DNA of 64,000 nucleotides from an uncultured Ruminococcus sp. (GTDB lineage: Bacteria > Bacillota > Clostridia > Oscillospirales > Ruminococcaceae), in contig CAJTLC010000010.1 in NCBI GenBank assembly GCA_910576995.1, positions 49,463 to 113,462 on the forward strand, written 5' to 3'. The notes below the pieces were generated by a model. The model made no database searches. It saw only the letters and a program-made list of their open reading frames with translations, and was not told where the DNA came from. A program made the position numbers and the translations under genes. This document shows positions 59,156 to 64,000 of the stretch, piece after piece; within the stretch, counting starts at the first letter, position 1, and every line of letters begins with the position of its first letter.

Positions 59156-59434
59156 TTCGGCATATATTGAGTTTTGAGAAATGGGGGTATCGGATATATG
59201 ATTTTCGTAATCGCAGTATGAGTGTGATTTCCAGAGTTTACTGAAAATGGGTATTTCAGGAAGACTCTAAGCGTTGCAGAACAGGCTTAAAATGTACCAG
59301 TATATGCGAATTTTTGAAGTAATCATACGGTCATGAAGTTCTCATGGTTTAATGGAGTTCAAACGTAATTTTTCACTCAATGCTGTGAAGATACGGAAAT
59401 CGGCTAAAGATTTTACAAATGTTCCCCGTAAATA

Positions 59435-59463
59435 TTGAATAAAAGACACCAATGTGATATAAT
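59435..59463 (+). promoter_or_regulatory. Predicted promoter of the CCA-adding enzyme gene
   Basis: TTGAAT and TATAAT are separated by 17 bases and lie 28 bases before the ATG at 59492. Confidence 0.75.
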
Positions 59464-59491
59464 GGTAGATAACAGAAAGGTCGGTGAAAGT

Positions 59492-60853
59492 ATGACAGAT
59501 ACAGAAATTGCAGAATTGATCGCACAAAAGACAGCAAAGCTGGGCGGAAATGTCTATTTTGTAGGAGGTTACGTCCGTGATAAGATTTTAATGCGTGAGA
59601 ATAAAGATATTGATATTGAGGTTCACGGTGTTACTCCAACGCAGCTGGAGCAGATTCTCAATTCTATCGGCGAATGTATCAAAATCGGTAAAAGTTTTGG
59701 AATTTACGGTTTAAAAGGGTATTCCATAGATATTGCACTCCCCAGAACGGAACGACTGATCGGGACTGGTCACAAAGATTTTGAAGTGACTGCCGACCCT
59801 TTTATGGGTACTTACGAGGCGGCAAGACGGAGGGATTTTACGATCAATGCTTTAATGCAGAACGTTCTGACAAGCGAGATCATCGACCATTTCGGAGGTC
59901 AGGAGGACTTGCAGAAAGGGATACTCCGCCACATTGACGATGCCACTTTTGCGGAAGATCCTCTGCGAGTTCTCAGGGCAGCTCAGTTTGCCGCAAGATT
60001 TGATTTCACAATTGCCGCCGAAACCGTCGCATTATGCCGCAATATCGACCTCTCCACACTTTCGGGCGAACGCATCATGCTGGAAATGGAAAAGGCTCTG
60101 CTGAAATCGAACAGACCGTCCATATTCTTTGAACAGATGAAGCGCATGAACCAGTTGGACTTCTGTTTTCCGGAGCTGAAAGCGCTGATAGGACTTCCCC
60201 AGAATCAGGAGCACCACCGTGAGGGCGATACATGGACGCATACGATGATGGTACTGGACGAGTCTGCGAAGAAAAGGGGCATCGTGCGGTATCCGCTGGG
60301 ATTCATGCTGTCCGCACTCTGCCACGATTTCGGCAAGGCGGTCTGCACAACGGAAGTGAACGGCGTGATTCACTCCTACAGTCACGAAACAGAGGGCTTG
60401 CCGCTGGTACAGCAATTCCTTGCACGCATAACAATGGAATCAAAGCTGATAAAATACGTTCTGAACATGACAAAACTACACATGACTCCCAATATCATGG
60501 CAGGAGCAAGGTCAAAACTGAAGTCTACAAACAAGCTGTTTGATTCCGCAGTTGAGCCGTTCGATCTGATACAGCTTAGCATTTGCGACGGTCTCGGCAA
60601 GATTCCACAAAGTAACGATTCGGAAGAATTTCTGATGCAGCGATACCAGAAGTTTCAGGAGATCATGGCAAGACCCTATGTCATGGGCAGAGATCTGATC
60701 GAAGCAGGCTTAAAGCCCTGCGAGCAATTTTCGGAGATTCTTGCATATGCCCATAAACTGCGGCTTGCGGGTATTGACAAGGAAAACACGCTCCGTCAGA
60801 GTCTTGCCTATACGAGAAAGGTTTTAAAGGTGAACCCAAATAAACCTTTATGA
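59492..60853 (+). CDS. CCA tRNA nucleotidyltransferase / poly(A) polymerase family with HD domain
   Basis: This 453-residue class II nucleotidyltransferase should add or repair the CCA end of tRNAs. The catalytic domain has VYFVGGYVRDKILMRENKDIDIEV (GG motif and the DxD carboxylates), then RRRDFTINALM and DPLRVLRAAQFAARF. The C-terminal part carries an HD phosphohydrolase motif (LSALCHDFGKA). The start is the ATG at 59492. The longer frame begins within the promoter -35 box. It is monocistronic. Specificity for CCA versus poly(A) cannot be decided, but CCA addition is the usual Firmicutes role. Confidence 0.88.
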   Translation: MTDTEIAELIAQKTAKLGGNVYFVGGYVRDKILMRENKDIDIEVHGVTPTQLEQILNSIGECIKIGKSFGIYGLKGYSIDIALPRTERLIGTGHKDFEVTADPFMGTYEAARRRDFTINALMQNVLTSEIIDHFGGQEDLQKGILRHIDDATFAEDPLRVLRAAQFAARFDFTIAAETVALCRNIDLSTLSGERIMLEMEKALLKSNRPSIFFEQMKRMNQLDFCFPELKALIGLPQNQEHHREGDTWTHTMMVLDESAKKRGIVRYPLGFMLSALCHDFGKAVCTTEVNGVIHSYSHETEGLPLVQQFLARITMESKLIKYVLNMTKLHMTPNIMAGARSKLKSTNKLFDSAVEPFDLIQLSICDGLGKIPQSNDSEEFLMQRYQKFQEIMARPYVMGRDLIEAGLKPCEQFSEILAYAHKLRLAGIDKENTLRQSLAYTRKVLKVNPNKPL

Positions 60854-60859
60854 ATCATG

Positions 60860-61465
60860 TCAGTTTATCTTTTCGAATTCTTCGATCGACCAATTATAGA
60901 CATATCCGATATAGTCAAACTTATCATAGTCATGGCGGCTCGCACTATTGCCCAATATTATAAGATATGAATCTTTATCAGCCTGAAATGCATTGATTTT
61001 CTTCATGAATGTGGCTAAGAAGTTGAGCTTTTTCAGATCTTCTTCACGTTTGTCGCATGGACTGTATCCAATAATCACTTTTAACGGACATTTTAAATAA
61101 ATAAGTTTTATCGCTTCATCAAACCAATCTTTTGCATTGTTTTCATGTTCAACGGCAATTTTTAAATCCCAAAAATATGAATTCATGTTAATATTTTCTG
61201 TTTGAGCGGCATTTTGCATTTCTTCTTTTCGGTCAATATATCCTATTACATCCACTTTAAAATATTCATTTTTCGATATATAATTTTTTCCGCTTTCCTC
61301 GTCAATTCCGCTTTCAATAATTCTCTTAATTATCGGATTAATAAGCTTAGTAAAATCGCTTCCCGTATTTTTATGATAGATATCAAAGTATGTTTTTCCA
61401 TTATCTGTCTTATTATTTTCAACGACCTCATTGATAAATTTATGATAAAATTCTTGAGCATTCAT
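60860..61465 (-). CDS. Hypothetical protein, possibly nuclease-like
   Basis: This 201-residue soluble protein is unnamed to me. The central part reads FKVDVIGYIDR, then SYFWDLKIAVEHENNAKDWFDEAIKL, then KCPLKVIIGYSP. Spaced acidic residues on predicted strands (VDVIGY, then IAVEHEN) recall restriction-endonuclease-like folds, but no canonical PD-(D/E)XK is certain. I start at the ATG at 61465 (AAAGGAG upstream). A TTG six codons earlier overlaps the RBS. Foldback copy F occupies its leader. Confidence 0.65.
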   Translation of the reverse strand: MNAQEFYHKFINEVVENNKTDNGKTYFDIYHKNTGSDFTKLINPIIKRIIESGIDEESGKNYISKNEYFKVDVIGYIDRKEEMQNAAQTENINMNSYFWDLKIAVEHENNAKDWFDEAIKLIYLKCPLKVIIGYSPCDKREEDLKKLNFLATFMKKINAFQADKDSYLIILGNSASRHDYDKFDYIGYVYNWSIEEFEKIN

Positions 61466-61494
61466 ATTGTATCTCCTTTTCAAAATTGGTATTA

Positions 61495-61602
61495 GAACCT
61501 GTTCACATAGAAATTATGTGCGGATTTTTGAGCATAATTTTGACGCAGCAATTGGCAAAATTTGCCAAAAAGACGTGCGGAATTTCCTATGTGTACAGGT
61601 TC
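61495..61602. mobile_element. Foldback (MITE-like) element, copy F, with TTA target duplication
   Basis: GAACCTGTTCACATAG and (reverse complement of the right end) GAACCTGTACACATAGG are the ends. TTA is repeated at 61492-61494 and 61603-61605. The arms TGTGCGGATTTTTGAGCATA and GGCAAAATTTGCCAAAAAGA are present, but the centre is deleted, so the element is only 108 bp. It lies between a promoter and the 61465 start codon. Confidence 0.85.
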
Positions 61603-61607
61603 TTATT

Positions 61608-61636
61608 ATTGTACCATATTTTAAAGATCAAATCAA
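61608..61636 (-). promoter_or_regulatory. Predicted promoter of the 60860-61465 gene
   Basis: TTGATT and TACAAT are separated by 17 bases on the minus strand. The transcript enters copy F within a few bases. Confidence 0.55.
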
Positions 61637-61698
61637 CCATAGTTGTGATTATCCATCTTCCTTATCAAAAATAAAACCGCATTCACTCCAATGCAGAG

Positions 61699-61797
61699 TC
61701 AATACAGTTTGAAATTATCGTCTTGCAAGACCGTCCAGTTACGCTCCTTTAAAAGCTGATTCATACGCTCAGTCACGAAATTTGATTTGAATTCCAT
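61699..61797 (-). pseudogene. N-terminal remnant of an XRE-type regulator
   Basis: GAGGAG, then ATG at 61797 opens 32 codons: MEFKSNFVTERMNQLLKERNW, then TVLQDDNFKLY and a stop. The first part looks like the first helix of XRE-family HTH regulators (MNxLLKERNWTV). The HTH itself is missing, so this is a truncated copy. An 18-bp perfect palindrome sits just upstream. Confidence 0.45.
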
Positions 61798-61820
61798 AGC
61801 GATTTTGCTCCTCACTTTCG

Positions 61821-61838
61821 TAATAGTATATACTATTA
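61821..61838. promoter_or_regulatory. Perfect 18-bp palindrome, candidate operator
   Basis: TAATAGTATATACTATTA is self-complementary and lies 24 bases upstream of the XRE remnant, where an autoregulatory operator would be expected. Confidence 0.5.
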
Positions 61839-61912
61839 TTGTAGAGCAAATCGGAGTATTGTTGTAGATGTGAATTTGAGTTATGATTTTTAGTTCTCAA
61901 TATAGAAATAGA

Positions 61913-61941
61913 TTGAAAAGTTTGCTGGTATGTGGTATAAT
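61913..61941 (+). promoter_or_regulatory. Predicted promoter of the GNAT acetyltransferase group
   Basis: TTGAAA and TATAAT are separated by 17 bases, 46 bases before the TTG start at 61988. Confidence 0.7.
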
Positions 61942-61987
61942 TGTGAAATAAGAGGCGGATAAATCAGAATTCACGGAGGAGAAAAAC

Positions 61988-62431
61988 TTGAAAATTACAG
62001 AAGTAAAAGACAGAACAGCATCATTGACAGAGCAATTATTAAAATTGTGGGAAAGTTCTGTAAAAGCAACGCATCTCTTTTTATCAGAAGATGAAATTGA
62101 AAACATAAAGAAATATGTGCCGCAAGCTTTAAAAGAAGTGCCTGATTTGATCATCATAGAAAACGAAAATCAAATTCCTGTGGGTTTTATGGGAATTGCA
62201 GAACAGCATCTTGAAATGCTTTTTATTTCCAATGAAGAAAGAGGAAAAGGATTAGGCAAGCAATTGCTTCAATACGGAATAGAAAACCATTCAGTTAACG
62301 ATTTAGCAGTCAATGAGCAAAATCCCCTTGCAAAAGGCTTCTATGAACACATGGGATTTGAAGTTTACAAAAGAACAGAACATGACGAGCAAGGCAATCC
62401 TTATCCACTTTTATATATGAGATTAAAATAA
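61988..62431 (+). CDS. GNAT-family N-acetyltransferase
   Basis: This 147-residue acetyl-CoA-dependent acetyltransferase has a GNAT core LEMLFISNEERGKGLGKQLLQYG, where RGKGLG binds the CoA pyrophosphate, and NPLAKGFYEHMGFEVYKRTE. The start is TTG at 61988, with GGAGGAG six bases upstream. No ATG fits. The pattern resembles YjaB-like acetyltransferases. The acceptor is unknown. It is the first of three adjacent GNAT genes. Confidence 0.87.
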   Translation: MKITEVKDRTASLTEQLLKLWESSVKATHLFLSEDEIENIKKYVPQALKEVPDLIIIENENQIPVGFMGIAEQHLEMLFISNEERGKGLGKQLLQYGIENHSVNDLAVNEQNPLAKGFYEHMGFEVYKRTEHDEQGNPYPLLYMRLK

Positions 62432-62474
62432 ATAAATTATAGCTTACAATGTACTTATACAAAAGGAGGCAAAC

Positions 62475-62984
62475 ATGGTACTCGAAACAGAACGATTATA
62501 CCTGAGAGAAATGAATCAGGCGGATTTCAATTCTTTGTGCGGCATTTTGCAAGACGAAGAAACAATGTACGCTTATGAGGGTGCATTCAGTGACAGCGAA
62601 GTGCAGGAATGGCTTGACAGACAGATTTTCCGTTATCAAAAATGGGATTTTGGCTTGTGGGCAGTGATTTTAAAAGAAACAGATGAAATGATCGGTCAGT
62701 GCGGCTTGACAATGCAGCCGTGGAAAGATACCGAAGTGCTTGAAATAGGGTATCTTTTCAACAGGTCATACTGGCATAAAGGCTATGCCACGGAAGCTGC
62801 AAGGGCTTGCAAAAAATATGCGTTTGAGGTGTTAGGTGCGAACGAAGTTTGCTTTATCATCAGAGATACAAATATTGCCTCTCAAAATGTGGCGATCAGA
62901 AATGGCATGACAGTTGCAGATCGCTGGACAAAACATTACCGAGGGGTAGAGATGCCGCATGATCGGTATGTGATACGACGTTAG
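62475..62984 (+). CDS. GNAT N-acetyltransferase, RimJ/RimL type
   Basis: This 169-residue enzyme has the RimJ/RimL-type N-terminus (LETERLYLREMNQADFNSLCGIL). The CoA site follows in IGYLFNRSYWHKGYATEAARACKKYAFE, and then NVAIRNGM. Members acetylate N-termini of ribosomal proteins or small molecules, and the substrate cannot be told. AAAGGAGG precedes the ATG. It lies 43 bases after the first GNAT gene. Confidence 0.88.
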   Translation: MVLETERLYLREMNQADFNSLCGILQDEETMYAYEGAFSDSEVQEWLDRQIFRYQKWDFGLWAVILKETDEMIGQCGLTMQPWKDTEVLEIGYLFNRSYWHKGYATEAARACKKYAFEVLGANEVCFIIRDTNIASQNVAIRNGMTVADRWTKHYRGVEMPHDRYVIRR

Positions 62985-63037
62985 CGATTTCAATCCTTAT
63001 GTTGAATTATAAATTAGATGACAAAGAGGTGTTTAAG

Positions 63038-63520
63038 ATGAAAATTAGAACCTATATTTCAGACGACCTAAAACAAATGATATCGATATGGAACGAAGTT
63101 GTTCATGAAGGTATCGCTTTTCCACAGGAGGATTTGTTAGATGAGATAACCGGAGAACAGTTCTTTTCTTCGCAAAGTTATTGCGGTGTGGCGGTGGATG
63201 AAGAAAACAATATTGTTGGATTGTATATTCTTCACCCGAATAATGTCGGACGATGCGAACATATATGCAATGCAAGTTATGCAGTTTCGTCTTCTCAACG
63301 AGGACAGCATATCGGTGAAAAGCTTGTCAAGGACTGTATGCAGAAAGCCAAAGATATTGGATTTAAAATATTGCAGTTCAATGCGGTTGTAGAAACAAAT
63401 ATTCACGCAAGACATCTCTACGAAAGAATAGGATTTCAGCAATTAGGCGTCATACCAAAAGGTTTTAGAATGAAAGACGGACATTTTGAGAACATCTGTC
63501 CTTATTATATCGAGCTGTAA
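63038..63520 (+). CDS. GNAT N-acetyltransferase (PhnO/Pat-like)
   Basis: This 160-residue acetyltransferase has MKIRTYISDDLKQMISIWNEVV at the start, the CoA loop SSSQRGQHIGEKLVKDC and the C-terminal ARHLYERIGFQQLGVIPKGF. The last pattern is common to phosphinothricin-acetyltransferase-like GNATs. I begin at the ATG at 63038, with GAGGTG upstream. An earlier in-frame start has no RBS. The substrate is unknown. Confidence 0.85.
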   Translation: MKIRTYISDDLKQMISIWNEVVHEGIAFPQEDLLDEITGEQFFSSQSYCGVAVDEENNIVGLYILHPNNVGRCEHICNASYAVSSSQRGQHIGEKLVKDCMQKAKDIGFKILQFNAVVETNIHARHLYERIGFQQLGVIPKGFRMKDGHFENICPYYIEL

Positions 63521-63564
63521 CTTCTGATTCGCTACACCATAAGAAAAGATGATTCGAGGTAACT

Positions 63565-63927
63565 ATGAACTTTTTATTTGTGGCTCTTGGCGGAGCAATA
63601 GGAGCGATGGGAAGGTATGCAATCAGCCTTATTCCCATAAAAACTGAATTTCCCATATTGACTTTAATGACAAATATTGTCGGTGCTGTCATAATAGGAT
63701 TTATCGTTGGCATTGTGAGTGAAAAGGATGATGTTTCTCCGAATGCGGTGTTATTCTGGAAAACAGGCATTTGCGGCGGATTTACAACATTCTCAACTTT
63801 TTCCCTTGAAGCGGTCACACTGCTGGAAAACAAATCTTTTTTGTCAGGAGGAATTTATATTGCATTGAGTTTGATTGGCTGTATTATAGGCGTTTGGAGT
63901 GGCAGAAAACTGTCGATGCTTATTTAA
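63565..63927 (+). CDS. crcB: Fluoride channel CrcB/FluC
   Basis: FluC exports fluoride as a dual-topology dimer. This 120-residue protein has four hydrophobic helices, the start LFVALGGAIGAMGRYAIS, and the signature GICGGFTTFSTFSLEA with the Phe/Thr pore residues. Its length matches a single subunit. A second crcB copy is common in Firmicutes but is not within the window. GAGGT lies upstream of the ATG. I do not see a fluoride riboswitch in the 44-base gap. 63928-64000 holds no gene that I can recognise. Confidence 0.93.
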   Translation: MNFLFVALGGAIGAMGRYAISLIPIKTEFPILTLMTNIVGAVIIGFIVGIVSEKDDVSPNAVLFWKTGICGGFTTFSTFSLEAVTLLENKSFLSGGIYIALSLIGCIIGVWSGRKLSMLI

Positions 63928-64000
63928 ATCGCAGATCATGTAAATAGAAAGACCAGCTATAAAAAGTCAATACCCAAAATGAAAAAAATCAAGAAAAATT

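Noticed and set aside
60232..60543. Alternative plus-strand frame inside the CCA-adding enzyme gene
   Set aside because: It lies wholly within a strongly conserved coding region and has no RBS or recognisable domain.
63521..63564. Fluoride riboswitch upstream of crcB
   Set aside because: The gap is only 44 bases and lacks the conserved fluoride-aptamer pattern.
54600..64000. Integrated phage or conjugative element in the accessory region
   Set aside because: There is no integrase, relaxase, capsid or replication gene and no attachment-site repeat. The region holds separate small operons and remnants.
1..64000. tRNA, rRNA or other large structural RNA genes
   Set aside because: I found no T-loop pattern (GGTTCRANNCC) with a cloverleaf on either strand and no rRNA-like stretch.

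Overview
The window reads as chromosomal DNA of a cellulosome-producing, anaerobic Gram-positive gut or rumen bacterium. The best match I can name is Ruminococcus flavefaciens or a close relative. The decisive evidence is the block at 39347-50871 on the minus strand. In transcription order it encodes a cohesin-dockerin adaptor (ScaC), a scaffoldin (ScaA), a large multi-cohesin scaffoldin with a C-terminal X-dockerin (ScaB), a second X-dockerin protein (CttA) and a cohesin protein with a sortase signal (ScaE). From memory this is the order and content of the R. flavefaciens sca cluster. A dockerin-bearing GH26 mannanase at 2304-4364 supports the same conclusion. Promoters are mostly near-consensus sigma-A type (TTGACA, 17 nt, TATAAT).

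Layout. 1-2150: miaB and two small lipoproteins. 2304-4364: cellulosomal mannanase. 4667-10026: a small conserved protein and a Gld-like ABC transporter operon. 10126-18202: the conserved rimP-nusA-ylxR-ylxQ-infB-rbfA-nrnA-truB-ribF operon. 18463-28027: secreted and surface proteins, a ferredoxin, an Lsa-like ABC-F protein with a recognisable attenuator, an acyltransferase and a SpoVB-like flippase. 28388-32923: aminotransferase, trpS, mazG, HU and rqcP. 32959-38248: an epimerase, an orphan solute-binding protein, and a DUF2500-ung-metF-MetH-activation operon. 38570-39286: a TtcA-like enzyme. 39347-50871: the cellulosome cluster. 51257-54472: CapA, DusB, GtrA and a small zinc-ribbon-like protein. 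54600-64000: an accessory region with a miniature SpoIIID-like protein, a WYL-regulator operon, a decayed nuclease gene, a CCA-adding enzyme, three GNAT acetyltransferases and CrcB.

How the cellulosome genes fit together (family knowledge plus inference). The dockerins of the mannanase and ScaC are nearly the same sequence, so both should plug into the ScaA-type cohesins, one in ScaA and two in ScaB. The ScaA dockerin should bind ScaB cohesins 3-7. The X-dockerins of ScaB and CttA should bind the ScaE cohesin, and sortase links ScaE to the cell wall.

The least explained feature is a dispersed family of short foldback elements of about 37-211 bp. They have GARNNTG-type ends, 3-bp TNA target duplications and shared internal arms. 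At least nine copies or fragments occur in 64 kb. Six of them lie between a good promoter and the first codon of the downstream gene, so they form the 5' untranslated region of several unrelated genes.
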